From contig NC_059551.1 in assembly GCF_905220415.1 (NCBI RefSeq), forward strand, positions 2,614,001-2,678,000: a DNA stretch of 64,000 nucleotides, given 5' to 3'. Under the pieces are notes generated by a model, which had not been told where the DNA came from, did not search any database, and saw only the letters and a program-made list of their open reading frames with translations. The translations under genes were made by a program, and so were the position numbers. The stretch is from Colias croceus (taxonomy: Eukaryota; Arthropoda; Insecta; Lepidoptera; Pieridae). Shown piece after piece: positions 34,601 through 45,061 of the stretch (the first letter of the stretch is position 1; the number at the start of each line of letters is the position of its first letter).

Positions 34601-37600
34601 GCATTGTGCACAGAATTGAGCGTGAAGAGTAAGTCAGTGAAAGAAATTACAAATGGTATGAGGTTACAAAATAACTCATTCCATAACTTGCATTATAATT
34701 TCACTATTTTCACACTCGAAACATTATTTTTTTTAAATCTATGACCCATTTATTTAAAAGCATACACCAAAAAATGAAACTAAGTTATGTTTTTCCACTT
34801 CTTTAATATCAATCAATCCTATTCAGGTACTATAAACTCGAAAAAGATAAGTTTCACGAAAAAAAAATTTCAAAAAATTCCCAGGTCGCCCAAGAGAAAT
34901 GCCGTCGTGAAGTCGAACAGGCGAAGCGCCCGCGTCTCCCGATCAGCATACCGGCGGCTTCGCCCGCGCCGACCGCCACGGACACAGGTGACGCCAAGCG
35001 CGTGCGATACAAGCGCACGGGTGAGCATGCTTGTGTGTTTTGTGTGGCGGGAAGATGGAGATAGTTTTTTTTTCTAGCTTTGTTTTGTAGGCTGCCAGAA
35101 GTAGTGGCCAGTTTTACTTTTTTTAGAGGCCAGTTTTACTTTTTTATTAGTGTCTAGGGCCTAGGCCAGTTTTAATTTTTTTGCTTTTTTTGTAGGCCAG
35201 ATATAGTGGCCAGTTCTACATTATTTTTTTTTACAAATCTCGCTATGAGTTGACACTTAGCATACCGGCGGCTTCGCCCGCGCCGACCGCCACGGACACA
35301 GGTGACGCCAAGCGCGTGCGATACAAGGAAGGGAAGATGATTTTTTTGTAGATTGCCAGGTATAGTGGCCAGTTTTATTTTTTTTTAGTGGCCAGTTCTC
35401 CTTTTTTTAAAGATTTTATCGAAATATGGACCCCGTGGCTGCGTCTCTGCCCACTGTCCTCATTTTTACACGCATAATTTTACAGAATTGAGGCAAAGGT
35501 TTTATTTTATGACCATTTTTAGTAGTACTATGTGCGATAAGTAAAACATTATGCGAAATTAAAAAAAAATCTCGACAAAAATGCCAATTATTATTATTTT
35601 TTTATTAAAAATTACTTCATGGACATTTAACAAGTTTTTTTTTATTGCATCTAGTTTGTGCCTCATTATACTCCACTTAAATAGAATAGAAGAATATTTA
35701 AAGGTATTTTTTTAATTATTTTTCGTTTGTTTGGTGGTAATTTGTTAGTTGTGTGTTTATTTTTGCATGTTTTAGTTTAGTTTTAGATTTTGTGTTTGAA
35801 TTTTGAGGTACAGGGTGATTACGTGTTACAGTGTTATGTATATTGTCTTATGTTTATTAGGGGTTATATGTAGCATATAAAATGGGATAATGTTTTATTG
35901 ACATAGTATTTTTTTATTATCTATACATTTTACACAATACCACCTATTCCTAAATCTTTAATAGTTTTTTACTACAGAAAGTACAGTGATACTAAATGAG
36001 TAATGAAAATCATACACACAATACACTAGCAATAATTGTACCACATATAAATCTGTAGAAGGGTCAATTCTGTACATTGAAAATATTGAAAAAATAAATA
36101 GCAGGGGGTGTTACTGGATCGATACCAAACCCAAATATGTGATTAAAAAATTTTTTGTCTGTCTGTCTGTCTGTCTGTATGTTCAGGCATCACGTGAAAA
36201 CTAACGGTTCGATTTCGATGAAACTTGGTATAATTATACTTTCTTATCCTGGGCATAAAATAGGATACTTTTTATCCCGGAAAAATACGTAGAAAAAAAT
36301 AAATCTTAATTTTTCCGCGCGGACGGAGTTGCGGGCGGAAGCTAGTGCTTAATAAAAAAAAATATACTTTTACAATTTCTATACAGAATTCGTTAATTAG
36401 AATATAAAAGTAGTTAAATTCTTCATCCGTTTCAAAACGACTAAATTATAGAAAACACACATATTTACATTCATACATGTCATAAACACGCACACAGTAT
36501 ACCCATAAACATACACATAATATAATATTATGAATTATCCATACCAAAAAATCATACCCGTTTGCAAACAGTCGTGTAATTCAAAATGACCCACACATAC
36601 ACAATAATATCACCTATTACAATCCTTCTTTATATTATACTAATTTTTATAAATAATAATTTTAATTACAGACACTAGCTCATCAATCGAAGTGTACGTA
36701 TCAGCAGTATCGTCTCCATCGCGATTCTGGGTGCAATTTGTTGGGCCACAAGTTGCGCAACTTGACGAATTGGTTGCGCACATGACGGACTATTATAATA
36801 ACAAGGATAATCGTAGTGCACATGCTGTGAGTATTCATGTTTATTTATTTTTCATTTTGTTGAAATAACTTCATGAAAATTTTACAATTTTATTGTAAGG
36901 TATATTAAAATACTAATATACTAGTTATCATAGTGTATAAGTTCAATTTTTTATGAATTTCAAATATCGAAGTTGTCTGAAGCCAGATATTCTACAATCT
37001 CTATGAATTTTACTATTGAATTGTCTATGGTTTGAGTGATACTGAAAAAGATTACGATAAAAAAACAGCGCTCTTTTGGCGCCAATTCACGAATGCACTA
37101 TATTTAAAAAAAAAGTTTTTTTTTCATCAGTAAACTTTTAATCAAAATATTTTCATAAATATTCATTTTCTAGTTAAAATCAGTCTCTGTTGGTCAAGTG
37201 GTAGCGGCTGTATTCCGCCATGACGGTCGTTGGTACCGCGCTCGCATCGACGATCTGAGACCGAACGAGTTTGATGCTACGCAACAGGTGAGTTGGGAAT
37301 GAACGAATGAAAGAATGAATTATTTGTAAATAACGAATATAAGTGTGGTGTAGATAATATGGAGACAAGTTCAAAGTAACTTAAGTCGTGCTACTCTGTT
37401 ATGTTGATCTGAAAGAAAGAAAAAGAATGAATGAATTGAATGGATTTTTTATTTTATATTATTAGGTAACAGAGGCCTTTATTTTATTTCTATATAAGTA
37501 AAGGCAAGTTGTGTAGTAAACAATACAACACAATGATTTATTGTTATAGTTCAAACAATTTATTTATTGTTATAGTTCAAGTTATGTATTTTCATTCAGA

Positions 37601-40600
37601 ATTTGAAAAATGATATTTGGGTCATAATGGACTGGAATATTTGGACAATAATTAAAATCTATAAAATCGTACTAAAATTTTAGGTAGCTGACGTATTCTA
37701 CCTAGACTACGGTGACAGCGAATACGTTGCAACTCACGAGCTGTGCGAACTGAGAGCTGACCTGCTTCGATTGAGATTCCAGGTTCGTACAAATTGATGT
37801 TTTAGAAAAATATATGCACTGAAGATTCCTTGAATCTACACTAATATTATAAAGAGGAAAACTTTGTTTGTTTGATTGTAATGAATAGGCTCATAAACTA
37901 CTGGACCGATTTTAAAAATTCTTTCACCATTCGAAAGCTAAATTATCCACAAGTAATATCTTCTTAATATATATAAATCTCGTGTCACAATGTTTGTCCT
38001 CAATGGACTCCTAAACCACTTAACCGATTATAATAAAATTCGCACACCATGTGCAGTTCGATCCAACTTGAGAGATAGGATAGGTTTTATCCCGGAAATC
38101 CCTCGGGAACGGGAACTATACGGGTTTTTCTTTGAAAACGCGGGCGAAGCCGCAGGCGGAAAGCTAGTAGGCTATATATTGTCACGCTAAGACCAACAGG
38201 AGCGGAGCCACGCGGGTGAAACCGCGCGGCACAGCTAGTACTTGATAAATATATATAATTCTCGTTATTGCCTATAAAACCGTACTACACTGTCGAAATA
38301 TGTAAATAATTTAACTTATAAATGTTAGCTTAATTATCGAAACATAATGTTATATCTAATCGAGAAAAAGATATTATGTTAATTCGAAATGAAACATAAT
38401 AATCCATACTAATATTATAAATGCGAAAGTAACTCTGTCTGTCTGTCTGTCTGTTACTCAATCACGCCTAAACTACTGAACCAATTTTCATGAAATTTGG
38501 TATGGAAATATTTTGATACCCGAGAAAGGACATGGCTACTTTTTATCCCGGGAAAATGACGCAATCCCGGAAATCCCACGGGAACGGGAACTACGCGGGT
38601 TTTTCTTTGACAGCGCGGGCGAAGCTGCGGGGGGAAAGCTAGTACAACATAATAATACAAAACGTGGGCAACGTCATTCATTACTATAAAATGAATATAG
38701 CTCATTATACTTTGACATATTTTTTATAATTTATATTTACCAAAAATTACCCATTTACTAGGCGATGGAGTGTTTCCTAGCGGGTGTAAAACCGGCTTCA
38801 GCTGAAGAGCCTTTACCGGGACAGTGGCCCAAATGGCATCCACAAGCTGTTGAACGATTTGAAGAACTTACACAGGTATGTGATATTTACCAACTGTAAA
38901 AAATGTGTATGCATACTTTAACTTTTAGGTATACGTTTTTACGCCTTTAGTACACCTACGCATTCGTATGCGGCAGCGAATCTCTGCGAAACTACTGCGT
39001 AGCGAAATATCTGCGGAACGTTAGTAAACAGCAATGTTTTCGCAACTTTTTCGCAATGCGTCTGTGTAATGGCCATTTCGCAGTTCCTTGCGAAACAATA
39101 CTGACAAGGACGCAACTATTTCATCTATCTATGTGCTAGAGTGAGACATATCATATGCGAAAACCTGCCATACTACTGACAGATTTTTCGTTGTTTCGCT
39201 GCTGCTCGCGAATGCCACGGTGTCCTGACGGCGTTAAAGATGACTTTTTTCTAACTTTAAATATGTAAAGGGACAGAATTTAATTGATGGATAAGCATAT
39301 GATGTTTCTATTTTGGTATGAAAGTGCGATTCAATTGGTGCATATTAAATAATAAGGAAGAAATAGTTCTTATAATATATTTTTGAGTAGTCTAATATAC
39401 TCCTAGATTCATAATCACACTCAAACATAGACTTTTATGCGCAGTAGTTACTTCAATAAACTTTGAACGCTATGGTCAAGAGATTATAATTGTTTATTGC
39501 ACATCATGACTATGACTTTAAATCTATACTAATATTATAAAGCTGAAGAATTTGTTTGTTTTAACGCGCTAATCTCGGGAACTACTGGTCCGATTTAAAA
39601 AATTCTTTCGGTGTTAGAAAGCTCATTTATCGAGGAAGGTTATAGGCTATATATCATCACGCTAAGACCAACAGGAATGGAGCCACGGGGGTGAAACCGC
39701 GCGGAGCAGCTAGTAAATAATAATAATATTTCGATTAAGACGCCGAATTTGAAAAATCTTATAATATTATCCAGTATATCTTATTTTTTATAAATAATTA
39801 ACATTCAGGTCGCAAGATGGAAGCCGCTGATGTCCAAAACGTGTACATACAAGCGAACTGCGTCTATGAGAGGGGATATGGACAAAGAGATACCCGGCAT
39901 CAAGTTGTATGATGTTACTGATGGTAATATATGTATTTATTTATTTATTAAAAATGTTATTGTGAAAATATGATACATTATCGTGAAGAAAAATTGTACT
40001 TTAGTATTTTACTGTTGAATATAATGTAATTTTATTTTATTTCATTCAAAATTACTTTATTATTCTGTTCCTCAGATTACTTTGTAATACTTTGATTGTA
40101 GTTATGATTTTTAATATTATGTACACGTGATATAAAAAACAAATGTGTAAGAAGTAAATTTTTAATGTCAAATTATTTTTATGTCCCCTTAATCCAACCG
40201 AAATAAAGCACTGACATTTTTATCCAAGATTAACCATTACGGTATTAATCATTACGGTACATTGTTCTAGAACATTCCAAAAGGTTCTAAGCACGTAGAC
40301 ATCGTTTTTAACTCGCTCATTTGTTCTAGAACCTTCCACAAGGTTCTAGATACTTCGACTTAGTCATTAACTCGATTTGTTCTGGAAAATTCCAGAAGGT
40401 TCGATTGACATCGGTGAGACGCTGTTAGCAGAAGGCTGGGCTGTAGCAAGTACATCACCAGCCAACACTCCACATCATAACACGCCGTTTGGTGATCTGT
40501 CTAATTCTAGGTATTGTATTGAATGAATGAATACTTTATTTGCACCAGAAACAAAATAGCAACAAAACACAAACAATAGAAAAACGTACAAAAAGGCGGC

Positions 40601-43600
40601 CTTATCGCTACTACAGCGATCTCTTCCAGGCAACCTTAGGATCATGAGAATTACGTAATATATTGAGGTCGATGGTGCACAACACTATTTATAATAAATT
40701 GTATTATATTATAAAAAATAAACTTTTTAGATTTATAATATTAGCATAGATTTTAGATTTATAACCGAATATTTTGGGACTAGTATGAAGTTTTGATTTT
40801 ATGTGTAACTAGCGGTCCTGGCTTCGTCCGTGGTACATATTTACGTTTTCTCTACATAAGGACCATCCTCGTACTTCAAGGAATGTAATAAAAAAAGAAT
40901 TATCGAAATCGGTCCACCCGTTCACGCGTGATGCCGTGACCAAGGAAAACGGGTTTCATTTTTATTAAATATTTTATTTAATTTATATTAATATTTAAAG
41001 ACTAACATAATCTCATTTTACTGGGATAAAAGTGTAATGATTATTCATGTTAAAATCACTACATAATCCAAAAATAGTATACAAAAATATTGAGTTTATT
41101 CCAGCTTATCTCAGGAAGATTTGTTCTGATTTTGTGACTAGATTACTTCATATCTAGCTCTCTTTCAAGATTTATCAAATGTCATTAAATTACGCCTTTA
41201 AAAAGTTTTATTTTTAATTTTATCCAGGGTTTTAGGTATGCTAAGTCCGCGAGCGATGTCCATGCCCAAAGACCACAAAGATGACCGAGACATCACGCCC
41301 ATCACGCCTGATAATCTTAAAGGTATATATTTTTATTTTTTCATTTATCTATGACAGCGGCTTTGTATGAATATACAAATTGTCGCATTTATATATTATT
41401 GCAAACGTAATGTTTCAAATAGGTTATATATTTGAGTTAAAATGAACTACCTTCTTAAGATAAATTTAACGGGCACATTTCCGAGAGCATTTAAATCAGC
41501 CCTTATTACTCCCATTCACAAAGGAGGCGATAGAGACTGTGTCAGCAACTACCGACCTATATCCATTTTGCCAACTCTTTCCAAGATCTTAGAGCGACTA
41601 ATCAATAAAAGACTTATTAATTTTCTAGAAATAAACCACCTACTATCATCCAACCAGTTTGGTTTCAGGCGCGGCAAAGCTACTGGTGATGCTGTGCATG
41701 AATTAGTTGACTCAATTATCACAAATTTAGACTCTAAAAAGAAATGCTTAACAGTATTCCTAGATCTAGCTAAAGCATTTGACACGGTCTCTATCCCTCA
41801 CTTGTTGTATAAATTGGAACGAATGGGTATAAGAGATAACTCCCTAAAACTATTGACTGATTACCTATCGGATAGACAGCAACGCGTGAAGCTCAATCAT
41901 GACGTGGTTAGTGGGGAATTGTCGGTTAATTATGGCGTTCCTCAGGGCAGTGTCATCGGCCCCACCCTTTTCTTGGCTTACATAAATGATTTATGTAACC
42001 TATCTCTTTTTAATGGGAAGATCGTATCATTTGCCGACGATACCGCGCTATTTTTTGTTGGTGACACTTGGGACGATGTGTTCAAATACGCTCAGGATGG
42101 ATTTAATAAAGTCGGGCATTGGTTACGCCAAAATATCCTAACCCTAAACATTTCCAAAACTAAATATATGGTCTTCGCTCATAAGGTCAATCTACTACCA
42201 CCTCCTACACTCGTAATATCAGCTCATACTTGTCCCCCAAATCACGTGAACTGTAACTGTCCTGTACTAGAGAGGACTGAAACTATAAAATACCTCGGTA
42301 CCACTATCGACCAATTTTTATCTTTTAAACCCCACGTAGACACTCTAGTGTCCAGACTACGAAAATTGATTTATATTTTCAGAAGTCTTAGACATGTTGC
42401 TGACAGAGAGGTGATAAAAATTGTATATTTTGCACTTTGTAATTCACTGATAGATTATTGTGTTACATCTTGGGGCGGTTGTGCAAAGTCACACCTTATT
42501 GAAGTTGAAAGAGCTCAACGTGCCATACTTAAAGTGAGTGCTGGACTTCCATATCGTTACCCCACGTTAGAGCTCTATAGGATGTGGGGTGTGCTTTCGG
42601 TTAGACAAACATTCATACTTCACACCATTATGAAGCAACATTCAAAGCTGGTATTTGACCCCACTTTACTCAAGAATAAGCGCCATAATAACACAATTTG
42701 TTCATCTACCGCTTTTTCATCAACTCATTCACATAATTTCTTTTGCTTTATGGGACCCTTTCTTTATAATAAAATAAATAAGAAATTAAACATTTATCCC
42801 TTGAACAATTACAACTGCAAAAAGACAGTTTCTACTTTTTTGAAATCACTGGATTACCAACAAACCGAAGACCTTCTTAAAGACCTCATTTAAAATTACT
42901 CTAGAGTCTTTCTGCTGCAATTCAAGAACACTTTATATAAACTGATATAAACATATAATCACACCTACACATATGATTAATCACACAAACATATACACTT
43001 GCGCACACACTCACTCACACACACCCACTCATGCGCGCACACACACACTAGCATACTCACATTCATACCTTTAGGATTTGGTAGGATTTAAATTAAAATT
43101 AAAATATATTTTTCTTTTCTCTTTATTTTTTTGTATTAGTGTTTTTTAAGTAAAATTGTCTTCTGATAAGATTTGTATAACTTTATGCATTATTTAGGTA
43201 CGTACACTTGTGTATTCTCGTATGATATCCGCGAGAGGGGCTGGTGACCTGTACCTCAGACTTCTATGTAGTCTATTTCAGGCACCAGTTTCTCACAACG
43301 TTATCTTCTACTATACATTGTGTAGTATTACTAAGTTTTTGTAACCTTTTAATGTTGTGAGAACCAAATAAAGACGATTTTATTATTATTATTTATTATT
43401 ATAAATATTACCTATTCTCATGTACGTTTTTTTAGATAATATCCAAAAAAAACAAGTTATAATAATTTTTTGTAGAGTTTTTTAAGCACACTAAACAAAA
43501 ATAAATGCAATAGATTGTTAATTGTAATATTTAATTTAATGCATAGTGATATTATTTTTTAATCTGTAATTAACAGACAATCCAACATCAATATCCATGT

Positions 43601-43857
43601 CCGCCGGGTTAGAAGCGGCTGACAAAGTGAAATCTGTGTCCAATTTCGATCTATCCTACGACACGACAAAAATATCGGAACGACCGCACGTGAACGGGTC
43701 GCACGACTTCATCGCGTCGGAACGACAAAATGTCGACAAGGAATTGCCAAGTTCGCCGACTTTGAGCAAAGACTTGAGGGATGAATTTAAAGCCAATATG
43801 AATAGAATTGACTCGCACCACAGTAATTTAGACGCGTTGGGAAGACATGAAAAGTAG
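25607..43857 (+). CDS. papi: Papi / TDRKH, Tudor-KH protein of the piRNA pathway
   Basis: Twelve coding exons join in phase: 25607-25787, 28593-28811, 34135-34292, 34885-35020, 36672-36826, 37174-37287, 37684-37782, 38762-38875, 39809-39923, 40396-40510, 41228-41322 and 43577-43857, giving 593 residues. Residues 7-29 form a membrane anchor. KH1 has its GxxG loop as GRNG at 61-64 and KH2 as GTGG at 134-137. A Tudor domain spans about residues 235-350 (GQVVAAVFRHDGRWYRARI; VFYLDYGDSEYV). The C-terminal tail is hydrophilic. In silkworm and mammals this mitochondrial outer-membrane protein binds PIWI proteins through methylarginines and holds pre-piRNAs for 3' trimming. The introns are full of transposons (mariner, Jockey-type LINE, a second LINE, Helitron-like repeats). 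Exon 10 (40396) has an unusual repeat-containing acceptor, and part of the 34885-35020 exon is duplicated downstream. Confidence 0.94.
26169..27459 (+). mobile_element. mariner transposon in papi intron
   Basis: The inverted ends CCTGGTGCATTCAATAAG and, in reverse complement, CGAGGGCGATTCAATAAATA lie between TA dinucleotides (26167-26168 and 27460-27461). The 1.29-kb length is that of a full mariner. The transposase inside is broken. Confidence 0.9.
26314..27395 (+). pseudogene. mariner transposase, broken
   Basis: The frame from ATG 26314 gives the mariner N-terminal helix-turn-helix region (EQYRSVIRFLFLDGKERIEI, VKNWFNEFARGR). It is stopped at 26599-26601 and again at about 26614 and 26860. 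The catalytic parts are visible as VTVDETWIYWY, HHDNAPVHTS and YSPDLAPGDFFLFPHLKKSL, the D,D34D signature. Near 27245 the frame shifts, and the C terminus (EVIAATEAYFAEFEKTYFSD) continues to a TAA at 27393-27395. Three stops and one shift make it inactive. Confidence 0.9.
29117..31745 (-). pseudogene. LINE ORF2: endonuclease and reverse transcriptase, frameshifted
   Basis: An apurinic-like endonuclease runs from 31745 to about 30840 (WNANGLSQH, LLITETHF, AGGDYNAKHQYWG, SSDHSPVEI). The reverse transcriptase follows in shifted frames at 30888-30046 (NSNKAPGYDLITG-like and SYRPISLLPIPSKILE motifs) and at 29949-29560 (AGVPQGSVMGPTLY, FADDTAILV). A C-terminal region extends to 29117. Breaks near 30850, 30050 (an A run), 29950 and 29540 inactivate it. 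Its start overlaps the ORF1 end by four bases. Confidence 0.87.
31742..33212 (-). pseudogene. LINE ORF1 (Gag-like) with zinc knuckles, one frameshift
   Basis: The first frame (33212-32340) is hydrophilic and leads into a region typical of Jockey-clade ORF1 (GFKVVLKKMHPSADPEDMR). It is out of frame with the second (32374-31742), which overlaps it by 35 bases. The second carries three Cys-rich knuckles: CAKCQQYGHTKTYC, CIKCAGDHLSSDC and CVLCDGNHPANYKGC. ORF1 of such elements binds the element RNA. The frame break at 32340-32374 is probably a disabling indel. Confidence 0.82.
33872..34086 (-). mobile_element. Helitron-type repeat, GCTCCGCGG subfamily
   Basis: It starts TACTAGCTGTGCCGCGCGGT and ends ATAATATTAGTGTAGAT. 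It lies 48 bases upstream of a papi exon. Confidence 0.65.
35259..35327 (+). repeat. 69-bp duplicate of papi exon (34885-35020) in the next intron
   Basis: Bases 35259-35327 are identical to 34945-35013, the distal part of the preceding papi exon, 314 bases apart. Similarity continues in GGGAAGATG, T runs and TAGTGGCCAGTTTTA on both sides. The donor (CGCACGG|GTGAGC) is missing from the duplicate. Confidence 0.9.
36048..36346 (+). mobile_element. Helitron-type repeat with (GTCT)n, long subfamily
   Basis: It starts ATCTGTAGAAGGGTCAATTC, has a (GTCT)n tract at about 36155-36180, and ends GCGCGGACGGAGTTGCGGGC, GGAAGCTAGT. A longer copy lies at 56222-56703. Confidence 0.65.
37837..38239 (+). mobile_element. 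Nested pair of Helitron-type repeats
   Basis: An outer GCTCCGCGG-subfamily copy (37837-37970 and 38170-38239, ending GCGCGGCACAGCTAGT) is split by an inner Lep1-like copy (about 37971-38169, ending GCGGGCGAAGCCGCAGGCGG, AAAGCTAGT). Confidence 0.65.
38402..38643 (+). mobile_element. Lep1-like Helitron-type repeat
   Basis: It starts ATCCATACTAATATTATAAA, has a (GTCT)n tract, and ends GCGGGCGAAGCTGCGGGGGG, AAAGCTAGT. It lies in a papi intron. Confidence 0.75.
38939..39236. mobile_element. MITE in papi intron
   Basis: The left end (TTACGCC, then ACACCTACGCATTCGTATGC and GGCAGCGAA) is inverted at the right end (reverse complement TTAACGCC, ACACCGTGGCATTCGCGAGC, AGCAGCGAAAC). TTCGCA/TGCGAA motifs recur inside. 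No target duplication was fixed. Confidence 0.5.
39523..39714 (+). mobile_element. Helitron-type repeat, GCTCCGCGG subfamily
   Basis: It starts TCTATACTAATATTATAAAG and ends GTGAAACCGCGCGGAGCAGC, TAGT. It lies in a papi intron. Confidence 0.65.
40262..40405 (+). repeat. Three direct repeats of about 57 bp ending on a papi splice acceptor
   Basis: TTGTTCTAGAACATTCC (40262), TTGTTCTAGAACCTTCC (40321) and TTGTTCTGGAAAATTCC (40377) head three units that share AAGGTTC. In the third unit the sequence is the acceptor and start of the papi exon at 40396. Each unit contains alternating TTC/GAA triplets like a heat-shock element. Confidence 0.75.
40525..40640 (-). mobile_element. LINE 3'-end fragment
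   Basis: It holds GGCGGCCTTATCGCTACTAC, AGCGATCTCTTCCAGGCAAC and, at its end, ATACTTTATTTGCACC. It lies 14 bases after a papi donor. Confidence 0.6.
40807..40972 (-). mobile_element. Lep1-like Helitron-type repeat, degenerate
   Basis: It starts ACTAGCGGTCCTGGCTTCGT followed by CCGTGGTACATATT. It matches the copy at 54671. Confidence 0.55.
41420..43405 (+). mobile_element. 5'-truncated non-LTR retrotransposon in papi intron
   Basis: An intact reverse transcriptase frame starts abruptly near 41442. It is followed by a roughly 500-base 3' untranslated region ending in AATAAAGACGATTTT and a TTATTATT microsatellite. The endonuclease and ORF1 are absent. The target duplication was not identified. 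Confidence 0.8.
41442..42893 (+). CDS. LINE reverse transcriptase, 483-residue open frame
   Basis: The frame shows the conserved LINE reverse transcriptase blocks in order: NYRPISILPTLSKILERL, NQFGFRRGKAT, VFLDLAKAFDTV, GVPQGSVIGPTLFL and SFADDTALFF (the catalytic aspartates). A C-terminal region with LIDYCVTSWGG follows. There is no stop or frameshift over 1.45 kb, in contrast to the other transposons here, so the insertion is young. The Jockey/CR1 group is likely; the clade was not resolved. It is a transposon gene in the sense orientation of papi, not an exon. Confidence 0.88.
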   Translation: MNYLLKINLTGTFPRAFKSALITPIHKGGDRDCVSNYRPISILPTLSKILERLINKRLINFLEINHLLSSNQFGFRRGKATGDAVHELVDSIITNLDSKKKCLTVFLDLAKAFDTVSIPHLLYKLERMGIRDNSLKLLTDYLSDRQQRVKLNHDVVSGELSVNYGVPQGSVIGPTLFLAYINDLCNLSLFNGKIVSFADDTALFFVGDTWDDVFKYAQDGFNKVGHWLRQNILTLNISKTKYMVFAHKVNLLPPPTLVISAHTCPPNHVNCNCPVLERTETIKYLGTTIDQFLSFKPHVDTLVSRLRKLIYIFRSLRHVADREVIKIVYFALCNSLIDYCVTSWGGCAKSHLIEVERAQRAILKVSAGLPYRYPTLELYRMWGVLSVRQTFILHTIMKQHSKLVFDPTLLKNKRHNNTICSSTAFSSTHSHNFFCFMGPFLYNKINKKLNIYPLNNYNCKKTVSTFLKSLDYQQTEDLLKDLI

Positions 43858-44067
43858 AATTAATTTAAAAATAGTGTTTTTGTTTTAAAGTACCAGAAAA
43901 AATTGTTGATTTTTGTACTGGGTAATGATAAATCTATTGCAGTTTAAAATTATACACTATAAGTTCTATTATGATTTGATGAATAGAAAGCATGTTTTCT
44001 GGTACTTTTAAAATAATACTGTCTGTCCAGTGAAATGCCTACTTTTTTATATTGTTTTACAAATAAA
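43858..44067 (+). other. papi: papi 3' untranslated region with long-range hairpin
   Basis: It runs from the stop codon to AATAAA at 44062-44067. TTTTAAAGTACCAGAAAA (43883-43900) is complementary to TTTTCTGGTACTTTTAAAA (43995-44013) with one bulge, giving a stem of about 18 pairs that closes a loop of about 94 bases. Confidence 0.65.
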
Positions 44068-44107
44068 TACAAAGTATGATCTGTAAAATTCAATGTTATC
44101 TTATGTA

Positions 44108-44980
44108 TATGTCGTGGTCATATCGTAGATTTGATCATTTCATGATATGAGTGGCCATTTCACGAAATGGTCGCATATCGTGAAATGGCCAATTTAGTTT
44201 GGCCACATCATGATGTGGTTTGGGCAGATCAATGATAAGAAATCGTTTCACGATATGGCCAATTAACGCACGGTTTTTTCATGAAATGACCAAAATTATT
44301 TGATCATATCGTAAAATAGTTACATTAATCGTTGGTAGAGGCGCTGCAAGCTCTGTGTTTATGTGATAAGATGGCGGCCGCTGGCGAAAATTAAATTATT
44401 CGCAGTTAAAAACTTCATAATTCGTTTAATAACAATATTATGAAGAAAGTCATAGCAAAGTATTTACGACGAAGAGGTACGAGTACTATGGAAAATGTGG
44501 ATATCTTATATGTATTTAAGAAAAAATGCGACTTAAATAAAATAATTTAAGAAACTACTACTATATTATTATAATTGTTTGTTTTTTAAAAAGCGATTCG
44601 CTTCTGGCACTCGCTGGCCGCTGCCGCGGCACGCTCGCTTTGCTCGCTCGGCTCGTGCGTTGTTTATCAAAGTCTAACCTGACCTAACTGTTTTCTATTG
44701 CAAAAACGATTCGCTTCTGGCATTCGCCGGCCGCTGCCGCGGCACTAACTTAAATGACATTAAACAAGTTTTTAGAATATAGTTATTCTGAAATTTTTTA
44801 ATATTTTATGGACTCTTTATATTTTATACGATCTGGCCAAATGTGGATGACCAAATCGTGAAACGTTGACGATTTAACGATCTGATCAAACTATGTTGGC
44901 CATTTCACGATATGCGACCATTTCGTGAAATGGCCACTCATATCATGAAATGATCAAATCTACGATATGACCACGACATA
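44108..44980. mobile_element. Large TIR element, TA-flanked
   Basis: The first about 85 bases (TATGTCGTGGTCATATCGTA and onward) are repeated almost exactly in inverted orientation at the right end. The flanks are TA at 44106-44107 and 44981-44982. The interior holds two direct copies of a GATTCGCTTCTGGCA, GGCCGCTGCCGCGGCA block (about 44592 and 44707) and no coding frame. A nearby similar sequence without the insert (about 45800) supports the insertion boundaries. Confidence 0.8.
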
Positions 44981-45061
44981 TACTTGTGAGGCTATAAGAA
45001 CGCCCTTTACAGTTCTCCAAAAGTGATAATGCGCATAGAAATCTTCGTCACAGTTCGGTAA

